A stretch of 25,084 nt of DNA from HGM05190 sp964394205 (lineage in GTDB: Bacteria; Bacteroidota; Bacteroidia; Bacteroidales; Muribaculaceae), in the NCBI GenBank assembly GCA_964394205.1, contig CAYMVS010000029.1, forward strand, positions 1 to 25,084, given 5' to 3'. The position numbers and the translations under genes are program-made. Shown piece after piece: positions 15,845-22,967 of this stretch (position 1 is its first letter; each line of letters starts with the position of its first letter). The notes below the pieces were generated by a model that saw only the letters and a program-made list of their open reading frames with translations, made no database searches and was not told the DNA's origin.

Positions 15845-16055
15845 TGCCTACTGACTCCATCATCATGGCCTCTTTATAGAATTTACGAGCCTTGTCGGTA
15901 ATTTCAAGACTGCGGTCATATTCGTTACCATCCTCGCCATACGGCTTGTTTAGCAACTCCCTTAGCTCCTGATGCCATTGGACATGACGATGTAATATCC
16001 CTTTACGGATTAAATCTTTTGCTGCTCGTTTCTCACTCTTTGTCAATTCTATCAT
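15831..16055 (-). CDS. Small AbiE-associated third gene, module 2
   Basis: A 74-residue, highly charged, helical protein with no recognised domain. The basic N-terminus is MIELTKSEKRAAKDLIRKGI; the middle is HQELRELLNKPYGEDGNEYD and the end ITDKARKFYKEAMMME. Its ATG overlaps the AbiEii stop (ATGA, 16052-16055), so it should be translated with the toxin. The first 25 codons are repeated, with one nucleotide change, after the AbiEii of module 1. The last few residues fall in dispersed repeat copy B and may be an altered C-terminus. A role in the AbiE system is an inference from position only. Confidence 0.7.
   Translation of the reverse strand: MIELTKSEKRAAKDLIRKGILHRHVQWHQELRELLNKPYGEDGNEYDRSLEITDKARKFYKEAMMMESVGRAGG
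15981..16055. repeat. 75-bp direct repeat, copy 2
   Basis: Partner of 13672-13746 with one mismatch. It forms the 5' end of the full-length third gene. Because the flanking AbiEii sequences are unrelated, the repeat is not explained by duplication of a whole module. Confidence 0.95.
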
Positions 16056-16855
16056 TTTCCCGGCTTTTGCAGTTTATCAATCAAACGCTCCTTTACAATA
16101 GCGTATGCTTCGTGTGGGTCAAATTCTTCTCCAACTCGCAATAATTGAGACGTATCGCCAAGAAACTCATCATCTTGCATCTTTTCTTCCATATTGGCTA
16201 CAAACTCTTTATATGTAGGAATATGATCAACCACAAAATCCATATATTTATGGTAAGACTCGATTACCTTGCCATCATCAAGATTGGTAGTTGTCAACGC
16301 CTTATGGAGGTCAAATAGGTCGCGTCCCTTACGTCGCTGATATAAGGCTCTAAGCTTAGTCCCTATCAATTCATCAAATTGATAGGTTAGGATTTCGCAA
16401 CTGCCGGAGAACCAACCATTATCGACACTGAACGGCACAGTTTGTAACGGTAACACACTGAAATGTTCCTTGCAGTTGATTTCTACTTTCAGTCGCATGG
16501 GCACTCGTGGCTCTGTCTCTGACATCAATCTAAATAATAACGTATTGTTATGGCGTTTTTGCTTCACCTTGGGCTCTCCAAGGAAAAACAGAACTTCGCG
16601 TAAATGGTCGTAAATTCCCTTTATTGGCCCGGCTTTCACTTGCACCAGGTCGATATCCTCGCTATAACGAGGCTGCGGTGACATAAAAAGTTTGTGAAGT
16701 GCAGTCCCTCCACGAAAAGCAAGATTCTCACACAGAAAGTCATCATTATATATAGCCACCAACGCCCGGCATATTATCAAATCCTGTTCAATCTGTTCAT
16801 CATGTAGCCACGGAGCCGTAGCTCTCCAGTCTTGAATATGTATCAGTGGTATCAT
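16052..16855 (-). CDS. abiEii: AbiEii nucleotidyltransferase toxin, module 2
   Basis: A 267-residue AbiEii/AbiGii-family nucleotidyltransferase. Motif I is FRGGTALHK (47-55) with RYSEDIDL (63-70; metal-binding Asp67 and Asp69). Motif III is MRLKVEIN (Glu125) and motif IV is RRKGRDLFDL (174-183). It is shorter than, and only motif-level similar to, the module 1 toxin, so the two belong to different branches. It overlaps its antitoxin gene by ATGA (16852-16855) and the third gene by ATGA (16052-16055), giving a three-gene, translationally coupled unit. All catalytic motifs look intact. Confidence 0.92.
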   Translation of the reverse strand: MIPLIHIQDWRATAPWLHDEQIEQDLIICRALVAIYNDDFLCENLAFRGGTALHKLFMSPQPRYSEDIDLVQVKAGPIKGIYDHLREVLFFLGEPKVKQKRHNNTLLFRLMSETEPRVPMRLKVEINCKEHFSVLPLQTVPFSVDNGWFSGSCEILTYQFDELIGTKLRALYQRRKGRDLFDLHKALTTTNLDDGKVIESYHKYMDFVVDHIPTYKEFVANMEEKMQDDEFLGDTSQLLRVGEEFDPHEAYAIVKERLIDKLQKPGK

Positions 16856-17664
16856 TCGTCTATATCTATTTCTTGATTTTCAATTACCTTCCATCTATTG
16901 CTGTCATTGCAACCTTCTGTTGATTTACCAATTTTGAATGGGATTACTCTCAGCCTCTTTCCACTTAGAGATAATTTCTCAAACAATTGATTTGCCAAAT
17001 CATCTTCTTCAAGAATATTTTCGAGAATATATCCAAGGCGCTGATATATGGGCGCATGGTATAATGTGAAAAATTCTTCATCGAATTTTGACACATCGAG
17101 CGAATCAACCAAATCATTAAGAACTGTGCAAACTCTATTCAAGCCTCCCACTTTCTTCTCATTGGCTATCAAATCTATGGCAGTAAGTTCAGCAGATGAT
17201 ATATTGACAGACCCGAGACGACTGGTTCGTTTCTCTATACATTTCGGATGAATTCTATTTTTCTTTATAAAATGGAATCTCTCTCCTGCTCTTATGCCAT
17301 CAATAAGATGAGGGGGGGTATGCATTATCGTAAATGATTGAGGACGTTGCAAAGCAGCGCCGTAAAATTCCGCTGCATTAAGCAAGCCTATGTAATACTC
17401 CCTTCCCAAATATCTCATCATTTGGTCAATATAGAATACCGGCGGTACAAGACCCTTCAAACCATATTCTGTAGGGACTATCACATAAAATCCTCTCGCC
17501 GGAGATATTATAGTTTGGGCATTCACCTGCCTGTTGAGAGTGTTAAACACGTTTGAGTATTGTAACGCAGGAAAATTCTTCATTACATCTTCAACGCAGA
17601 AAGTATATTTACCTCTATACTTTCGTTGCGTTATCCACTCTGATATGGTCTCCTTTTGCTCCAT
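16852..17664 (-). CDS. abiEi: AbiEi-type antitoxin, module 2
   Basis: A 270-residue protein with an N-terminal winged helix (about 8-60: YTFCVEDVMKNFPALQYSNV, then ARGFYVIVP) and the AbiEi core GREYYIGLLNAAEFYGAALQ near residue 87, which is typical of the AbiEi family. It should neutralise the adjacent AbiEii and repress the operon. A TAACTTTG -7 element lies about 43 nt upstream inside an imperfect palindrome. The protein is not similar to the module 1 antitoxin beyond general architecture. The stop overlaps the AbiEii start. Confidence 0.9.
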   Translation of the reverse strand: MEQKETISEWITQRKYRGKYTFCVEDVMKNFPALQYSNVFNTLNRQVNAQTIISPARGFYVIVPTEYGLKGLVPPVFYIDQMMRYLGREYYIGLLNAAEFYGAALQRPQSFTIMHTPPHLIDGIRAGERFHFIKKNRIHPKCIEKRTSRLGSVNISSAELTAIDLIANEKKVGGLNRVCTVLNDLVDSLDVSKFDEEFFTLYHAPIYQRLGYILENILEEDDLANQLFEKLSLSGKRLRVIPFKIGKSTEGCNDSNRWKVIENQEIDIDE

Positions 17665-17703
17665 ATATTAATCTCAGGTAATGTCATATTACCGCCAATG
17701 CGG

Positions 17704-17740
17704 TTACAAAGTTACACAAATTATGTATAACTTCATAACT
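17704..17740 (-). promoter_or_regulatory. Promoter and palindromic operator of AbiE module 2
   Basis: A 37-bp imperfect palindrome (14 of 18 arm positions pair) with repeated GTTA/TAAC elements. On the minus strand its downstream half contains the -7 element TAACTTTG (17715-17708). A smaller dyad GGTAAT/ATTACC lies in the leader. The arrangement mirrors module 1 but the sequence differs, in keeping with a different AbiEi. The rest of 17665-17801 shows nothing else. Confidence 0.6.
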
Positions 17741-17801
17741 CCATTGGAAGCATTTTCATATTTTCATCTCGCTAATCAGATTATAATTATTTAAGAGCCC
17801 G

Positions 17802-18953
17802 TCAATAGCCAAGGCGCTTGAGTGCATCTTTGACCTGATCACGCCAATAGCCGGTATCGTTTGCAACTGCCAGACGGTACCATTTTACCGCCTCACTAAT
17901 ATTACGCTCCACACCATATCCCCCATATTCATAGATTATTCCAACGAAGTACTGTGCGGTTTCGTCCCCTTCCTCCGCCAACGGCATATACCATTTAAGG
18001 GCAAGAGCATTATTTTTTGAAACCCCATTTCCATTAAAATAAATACTTCCCAACGCGGATCTACTTGGAGTATATCCCTTTTCGGCCCCTTTTTTATACC
18101 ATTTAATCGCCTCAACAATATCCTTTTCAACACCAGTACCTCCTTCACTATATATTAATCCCAAGTAAAAACCACCAGAAACAACATCCTGTTCAGCGGC
18201 CTTAAGATACCATTTCACTGCCTCAGCATAATTTTTTTGAACGCCAAGCCCTTCCCTAAACATACTACCCAAACTAAGTTGGGCATCAAAATCACCCTGC
18301 GCGGCTTTATCCGTAAATCCGGAATATGCTTTCATGAACCATTTGATTGCCTCATCTTCATTTTTTGACACACCTACCCCATATTTATATTTCCGTCCCA
18401 AAAAACACTGAGCATCGGGGTCTCCTTGCTCGGCCGCTTTTTTTACCCAATTAAAACTCTTAGTTGCATCTTTTGCAATCCCATATCCTAAACTATACAT
18501 TACTCCCAACCTATACTGAGCATGAGCATCCCCCTTTTCAGCCTCCTCTTTAAAACGACTTAATGCTTCAAAAAACCACTTATCTTTTTCTATATCGTTC
18601 TTCTTCACGCCATAACCACCCCCATACATATAACCTAACCAAAGTTGAGCATCAGCATGACCTTTGTTTGCAGCCTTTGTCAAATTTACCAAGGCGTCGG
18701 CATAATTAGCCTGAAGAAAATTCTTGTAACCGGTAGCAAACAATTCATCGGCAGGCAAATCAATTTCGACCGGCGGTTGTGCAGGCTTGACAGTTGGAGT
18801 TGATTTCGGTGGTGTTGATTTCTTTGTGTTTGTTTTCTTTTTGGCCGGAATGGTTTTGGTGGTTTTGGTCGGCTCGCGACGTATGATCCCCTGGGCATCG
18901 GCGGCCATCGCGCCACAAATCAACAATATCAAAATAAAAAACAACTTTTTCAT
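17802..18953 (-). CDS. Exported Sel1-repeat protein
   Basis: A 383-residue protein: signal peptide (MKKLFFILILLICGAMAADA), a Lys/Pro/Thr-rich linker (about 25-65), then about seven Sel1-type repeats of 36-44 residues to the C-terminus. Typical blocks are ADAQLWLGYMYGGGYGVKKN, AQYRLGVMYSLGYGIAKD and AEAVKWYLKAAEQ. Sel1 repeats are helical solenoids that usually mediate protein interactions; the signal peptide suggests a periplasmic location. It is lower in GC than tgt and the TPR gene and borders the AbiE island, so it may be part of the acquired segment. It has its own -7 element. Confidence 0.9.
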   Translation of the reverse strand: MKKLFFILILLICGAMAADAQGIIRREPTKTTKTIPAKKKTNTKKSTPPKSTPTVKPAQPPVEIDLPADELFATGYKNFLQANYADALVNLTKAANKGHADAQLWLGYMYGGGYGVKKNDIEKDKWFFEALSRFKEEAEKGDAHAQYRLGVMYSLGYGIAKDATKSFNWVKKAAEQGDPDAQCFLGRKYKYGVGVSKNEDEAIKWFMKAYSGFTDKAAQGDFDAQLSLGSMFREGLGVQKNYAEAVKWYLKAAEQDVVSGGFYLGLIYSEGGTGVEKDIVEAIKWYKKGAEKGYTPSRSALGSIYFNGNGVSKNNALALKWYMPLAEEGDETAQYFVGIIYEYGGYGVERNISEAVKWYRLAVANDTGYWRDQVKDALKRLGY

Positions 18954-18974
18954 AGCTTATCCTTGTTTATCTCA

Positions 18975-18982
18975 CAAAGATA
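18975..18982 (-). promoter_or_regulatory. -7 promoter element of the Sel1-repeat gene
   Basis: TATCTTTG on the minus strand, 21 nt before the ATG at 18953; the leader contains AAGGAT, which could weakly act as a ribosome binding site. Confidence 0.6.
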
Positions 18983-19066
18983 ATCAAAATCGCTAAACTA
19001 TCGATTTATTTCATCCAAAAACATCGGTTTTTCGGTTCAGGGGATGATAGTTTGACTCGGTTTTGT

Positions 19067-19074
19067 TAATTTTG
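19067..19074 (+). promoter_or_regulatory. -7 promoter element of tgt
   Basis: TAATTTTG followed by only four bases (CGCC) before the tgt ATG, predicting a leaderless or nearly leaderless message. A TTTG at 19051-19054 is too close to be a standard -33 element. Confidence 0.6.
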
Positions 19075-19078
19075 CGCC

Positions 19079-20209
19079 ATGGATTTCAAACTGCAAGCCA
19101 CCACTGAGGGCTCAAATGCCCGCGCCGGCCTCATCACAACCGATCATGGCACTGTCGAGACGCCGATATTCATGCCCGTGGGTACCCTCGGCTCGGTCAA
19201 GGGTGTTCATCAGCACGAACTGCGCGACGACATAAAGGCCCAGATAATCTTGGGCAACACCTACCATCTCTATCTGCGCCCCGGCATCGAGATCATCCGC
19301 AAGGCCGGCGGGCTGCACAAATTCAACGGCTGGGAGCGACCAATCCTGACCGACAGCGGCGGTTTCCAGGTGTTCTCGCTATCCTCCAACCGCAAGCTGA
19401 CCGAGGAGGGCGCCCACTTCCGCAGCCACATCGACGGCTCAAAGCACCTTTTCACCCCCGAGGGGGTGGTCGACATCGAGCGCGCCATCGGCGCCGACAT
19501 CATGATGGCTCTCGACGAGTGTCCCCCCGGCACCTCCGACTATCAATATGCCAGTCGTTCGCTCGACCTGACCATGCGCTGGCTCAAACGCGGGTGGGAC
19601 CGCTACAAGGAGACCGACGGGCTCTACGGCTACTCCCAGGCTTTCTTCCCTATCGTGCAGGGGTGCACCTATCCCGACCTGCGTCGGCGCTCGGCCAACG
19701 AGGTCGCTCAACTCGGGGCCGACGGCAACGCCATCGGCGGCCTGGCTGTGGGCGAACCGGCCGAAGTCATGTATGAGATGATAGAGGTGGTCAACGAGAT
19801 TCTTCCCGCCGACAAGCCCCGCTACCTGATGGGGGTCGGCACTCCCGTCAACATCCTCGAGGCCATCGACCGGGGTGTCGACATGATGGACTGCGTGATG
19901 CCAACGCGCAACGGCCGCAACGGCATGCTCTTCACCCGCAACGGCATCATGAATATGCGCAACCGCAAGTGGGCCGATGATTTCTCGCCCATTCAGGAAG
20001 ATGGCCCGAGCTATGTTGACCGCGTGTACTCAAAGGCCTACCTGCGCCACCTGTTCATCGCCGGCGAGCTCCTGGCCATGCAGATCGCCTCGATCCACAA
20101 CCTGGCGTTCTACCTGTGGCTCGTCGCCGAGGCCCGACGGCACATCATCGCCGGCGATTTTGCCGCGTGGAAACCTCAAATGATTGAACGCATCAGCCGC
20201 CGGTTATGA
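19079..20209 (+). CDS. tgt: tRNA-guanine transglycosylase
   Basis: A 376-residue bacterial Tgt, the enzyme that exchanges guanine-34 for preQ1 in Asn, Asp, His and Tyr tRNAs during queuosine synthesis. Seen: PVGTLGSVKGV, the DSGGFQVFS block with Asp92, FPIVQG, GGLAVGE, and DCVMPTRNGRNG with the predicted nucleophile Asp271. The usual zinc site CxCxxC is missing: the aligned positions are Gly309, Ser311 and Asp314 (in DGPSYVDRVY), while the fourth ligand His340 in SIHNL remains. The frame is otherwise intact and full length, and I believe Bacteroidales relatives share the change, so activity is likely retained. It overlaps lptG by ATGA. Confidence 0.96.
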   Translation: MDFKLQATTEGSNARAGLITTDHGTVETPIFMPVGTLGSVKGVHQHELRDDIKAQIILGNTYHLYLRPGIEIIRKAGGLHKFNGWERPILTDSGGFQVFSLSSNRKLTEEGAHFRSHIDGSKHLFTPEGVVDIERAIGADIMMALDECPPGTSDYQYASRSLDLTMRWLKRGWDRYKETDGLYGYSQAFFPIVQGCTYPDLRRRSANEVAQLGADGNAIGGLAVGEPAEVMYEMIEVVNEILPADKPRYLMGVGTPVNILEAIDRGVDMMDCVMPTRNGRNGMLFTRNGIMNMRNRKWADDFSPIQEDGPSYVDRVYSKAYLRHLFIAGELLAMQIASIHNLAFYLWLVAEARRHIIAGDFAAWKPQMIERISRRL

Positions 20210-21285
20210 AAAATCCCGTCAAGATACTCGACCGATATATTATAGGTAAATTCTTAGGCACCTATATCTTTGCCATCTTCCTCATCCTGGCAATCACCAT
20301 CATGTTTGACGTCAACGAGAAGCTCGACTCCTTTCTCAAGGCACCCCTCAAGGCGACCATCTTTGACTATTTCATGAACTTTCTCCCCTACTTTGCCAAC
20401 CAGTTCAGCCCCCTGTTCACGTTTATCGCCGTTATCTTCTTCACCTCCAAGCTCGCCGACAACAGCGAGATCATAGCGATGTTCTCGACCGGCATGAGCT
20501 ATCGCCGTTTCATGCGCCCCTACCTGATGTCGGCAGCCGTCATCGCTCTGGCCACCTATCTGCTCAGCGCCTACGTCATCCCTCCCGCCAACGTCAAGCG
20601 CATCGACTTCACAAACACCTACGTCAAAAACAGAAAGGTGGAATATGGCACAAACATTCAGCTTCAGGTCTCAAAAGGAGTGATAGCCTACATGGGCCGG
20701 TATGACAACACAAACAAAACCGGCTACAAATTCTCGCTCGAGCAGTTTAAAGACAAGAAACTCGTGTCGAGGCTCACGGCACAGAGCATCAAGTGGGACA
20801 CGCTCTACCGGTGGCAGGTGCGCGACTACATGATACGCGAGTTTAAAGGCACCCGCGAGGTCATCACCCGTGGCGCCCGCCTCGACACCACAATCACCAT
20901 CGAGCCGCGCGACTTTCTCATCTCCAAAAACGACCACGAGACCATGACTACCCCCGCGCTGAGTCAATACATCGACCGGCAGCGGGCACGTGGCGTCGCC
21001 AACATAAAAGGATTTGAAATAGAATATCAGCGCCGGTTTGCCATGACAGCCGCCGCCTTTATCCTCACCATCATCGGCATGTCACTGTCGTCACGCAAAG
21101 TCAAGGGAGGCATGGGCATCAACATCGGCATAGGCCTTGTGCTGTCGTTCAGCTACATCCTCTTCATGACCGTGACCTCCACCTTTGCCGTGTCGGGACT
21201 CACCTCGCCCCTCATAGCCATGTGGATTCCCAACATCATCTACAGCGGCATCGCCATCTTCCTCTACCGCCGCGCAAAACCTTAA
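20206..21285 (+). CDS. lptG: LptG/LptF-family LPS export permease
   Basis: A 359-residue YjgP/YjgQ-family protein. It starts with the family-typical ILDRYIIGKFLGTYIFAIF. N-terminal membrane segments at about 15-40, 55-80 and 100-120 are followed by a periplasmic beta-jellyroll-like domain (about 125-265) and C-terminal membrane segments at about 275-355. Such proteins pair to form the membrane part of the LptB2FG transporter, which extracts lipopolysaccharide from the inner membrane. LptF versus LptG cannot be settled by eye. The ATG overlaps the tgt stop, so the two are translationally coupled. Confidence 0.88.
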   Translation: MKNPVKILDRYIIGKFLGTYIFAIFLILAITIMFDVNEKLDSFLKAPLKATIFDYFMNFLPYFANQFSPLFTFIAVIFFTSKLADNSEIIAMFSTGMSYRRFMRPYLMSAAVIALATYLLSAYVIPPANVKRIDFTNTYVKNRKVEYGTNIQLQVSKGVIAYMGRYDNTNKTGYKFSLEQFKDKKLVSRLTAQSIKWDTLYRWQVRDYMIREFKGTREVITRGARLDTTITIEPRDFLISKNDHETMTTPALSQYIDRQRARGVANIKGFEIEYQRRFAMTAAAFILTIIGMSLSSRKVKGGMGINIGIGLVLSFSYILFMTVTSTFAVSGLTSPLIAMWIPNIIYSGIAIFLYRRAKP

Positions 21286-21289
21286 CATC

Positions 21290-21892
21290 ATGATTAAAAA
21301 AACACTTCTTTTACTCATCATCATTCTGATAAAATCAAGCGCCACCGTCGTGGCTCAATCAGGATATGTCACTTGTGCCCCATGCTTTTGGCATCAAAAC
21401 ACCGAAAAATTCAACTTCGCCGACAAATCAAGGCTTTTTAGAGCCAAAGTTAGGACAACCAGCGGTAAATTCACCGACGGTATCACCTTTGGCGGATTAT
21501 TTTTATCAGACGAAAATGATACCGACGGCTCAAAAACATACTTCACTTTAAGGTACTTTTCCGACAAAAAAGTCAATTTCTATCATTGTAATAATGACAT
21601 CTTTGAAATATGGGCTTGTCCCGACAACATCAACAACTCTCAATATTACAAATTCTCACTGATACAGCACAAAAAACTACCCCTGAACATGCTTATATGC
21701 CACACCGACATGCCACAAGCAAACTTCTTCTATACCGTATTGATAGAGCCCGAAGTAGCCAACAAATTATCAAGCATATTCTCCAACCAAGCAGCCTCAG
21801 GCTGTGTCAACCTCAACGAACTTCAATCAAACGATATGGACGGCTTCATATTCATCCTTGGCCTTGCCGGTTTGATACCTGAAGACAAATAA
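21290..21892 (+). CDS. Exported protein of unknown function
   Basis: A 200-residue protein with a clear signal peptide (MIKKTLLLLIIILIKSSATV, then VAQ). The mature part has several cysteines, including a CAPC near its N-terminus, and strand-rich stretches such as TYFTLRYFSDKKVNFYHC. No family is recognised. The start is 4 bp after the lptG stop, so it is probably the last gene of the tgt-lptG transcript, but its base composition is clearly lower in GC than theirs, which suggests a later arrival. It ends before a hairpin at 21927. Confidence 0.7.
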   Translation: MIKKTLLLLIIILIKSSATVVAQSGYVTCAPCFWHQNTEKFNFADKSRLFRAKVRTTSGKFTDGITFGGLFLSDENDTDGSKTYFTLRYFSDKKVNFYHCNNDIFEIWACPDNINNSQYYKFSLIQHKKLPLNMLICHTDMPQANFFYTVLIEPEVANKLSSIFSNQAASGCVNLNELQSNDMDGFIFILGLAGLIPEDK

Positions 21893-21926
21893 AAAACACA
21901 CCTGATCACCTATATTTGACTCGCAC

Positions 21927-21958
21927 AAGGCGGTATTGCCATCTTACTATACCGCCTT
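21927..21958. terminator. Hairpin between convergent genes
   Basis: Perfect 9-bp arms AAGGCGGTA (21927-21935) and TACCGCCTT (21950-21958) with a 14-nt loop, between the ends of the unknown exported gene and the AraC gene. No strong T-tract follows on either strand, so termination may be weak or factor-dependent. Confidence 0.55.
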
Positions 21959-22856
21959 AGGGCCGCTTTGACAAAAGATATTGGGAGGGGGTCATGCCGA
22001 CATGATTCTTAAACATGCGGGTGAAATGCTGAGGATAGTCAAAACCGAGATCGTAGGCAACCTTTGAGACACTTCCCGAGGCTATGAGCATATTCTTTGC
22101 CATCCTGACAACATGGTGGCGGATGAAGTTGCCGGCACTCTCGCCGGTGTATTTCCTGATCATATCCCCAAAATAGTTGGGCGACATGCAAAGCCTCTCG
22201 GCGCAGTACTGCACGCTCGCCAGCCCATGCTCGAGCTGCAAACCCCGGTCGTAATAATCGTTGAGCACACCGCTCAGGCGCACCAGAATATCATCGCTCG
22301 AGCGCCTCAGGGTGCTGAACTGACGCTGATAGGCACGGTTACAATAGTGAAGCATCGCCGAGATGTAACTGACAATGATTCCGTCTTGCTCGCTGTCGGC
22401 ATCGCGCGCCGTCTCCTCGCTTATGTTTCTCATCAGCGACACAAGCACGTCGCGCTCCCGCTCATCCATAAACAGAGCCTCGTTGGCGCTGTAATCAAAA
22501 AATGAAAAACGGTCCATCTCGCGCTCAAGCAGGGTGCCGGCAAGCAGATCGGGATGAAAAAGCAATGCCCAGCCATCAATGTCGACAAGCTCGCCGGGCG
22601 CATCCCGCCCCCCGACCTGCCCCGGAGCAACACAAATCAAACTGCCCGTAGAGCCCCAGAAACCACCGCTACCGTAGGTCAGATCATCCCTGACCCTGCT
22701 GTGCATGAAAATACCGTAGACCCCATAATCATTTATACTCGACGGGATCGGACTGACCTCCTCAAAGTCAATCACTCCGACAAGCCGGTGCCGACCCGTG
22801 GCTCCGACATAGTCCAGATAATCGCGAGGCGTGTCTATCTTAAGCAGCTTTGTCAT
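21957..22856 (-). CDS. AraC-family transcriptional regulator
   Basis: A 299-residue protein. The last 100 residues form the double helix-turn-helix domain: VQYCAERLCMSPNYFGDMIR and VSKVAYDLGFDYPQHFTRMF, then KNHVGMTPSQYL, the AraC signature. The N-terminal 180 residues look like a cupin-type sensing domain. The ATG at 22856 (MTKLLKIDTPRDY) is chosen over a TTG two codons upstream. It is divergent from the alpha/beta hydrolase with 111 bp between the two starts, which is a common layout for a regulator and its target. The inducer cannot be told from sequence. Confidence 0.9.
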   Translation of the reverse strand: MTKLLKIDTPRDYLDYVGATGRHRLVGVIDFEEVSPIPSSINDYGVYGIFMHSRVRDDLTYGSGGFWGSTGSLICVAPGQVGGRDAPGELVDIDGWALLFHPDLLAGTLLEREMDRFSFFDYSANEALFMDERERDVLVSLMRNISEETARDADSEQDGIIVSYISAMLHYCNRAYQRQFSTLRRSSDDILVRLSGVLNDYYDRGLQLEHGLASVQYCAERLCMSPNYFGDMIRKYTGESAGNFIRHHVVRMAKNMLIASGSVSKVAYDLGFDYPQHFTRMFKNHVGMTPSQYLLSKRP

Positions 22857-22967
22857 AATCAAATTTTATATGCAAAAATATACAATCTTCTCCTTATCGT
22901 CAAATTTGGTAAACAATGCCACAAAAATGGTAACAAAAAACCCCGCCCCGCCCCCTATCTTTGCAGC
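22857..22967. promoter_or_regulatory. Divergent promoter region of araC-type gene and hydrolase
   Basis: On the plus strand TATCTTTG (22956-22963) is followed by CAGC and the hydrolase ATG, four bases later. On the minus strand TATTTTTG (22880-22873) precedes the AraC gene by 16 nt. A C-rich stretch (22941-22955) separates the hydrolase -7 element from upstream sequence, so a canonical -33 element is lacking, which fits a promoter needing an activator. Confidence 0.55.

Noticed and set aside
15480..15854. 124-codon plus-strand frame between the AbiE modules
   Set aside because: The composition is not protein-like and it spans the inverted repeat, the dispersed repeat and the opposite-strand fragment.
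17802..18953. Plain TPR protein
   Set aside because: The repeats have the Sel1 pattern (AQxxLGxxYxxGxGVxxN..A..W), longer and different from TPR.
22554..22967. N-terminal extension of the hydrolase by 138 residues
   Set aside because: It would cover the AraC gene's 5' part and both promoters, and the signal peptide begins at 22968.
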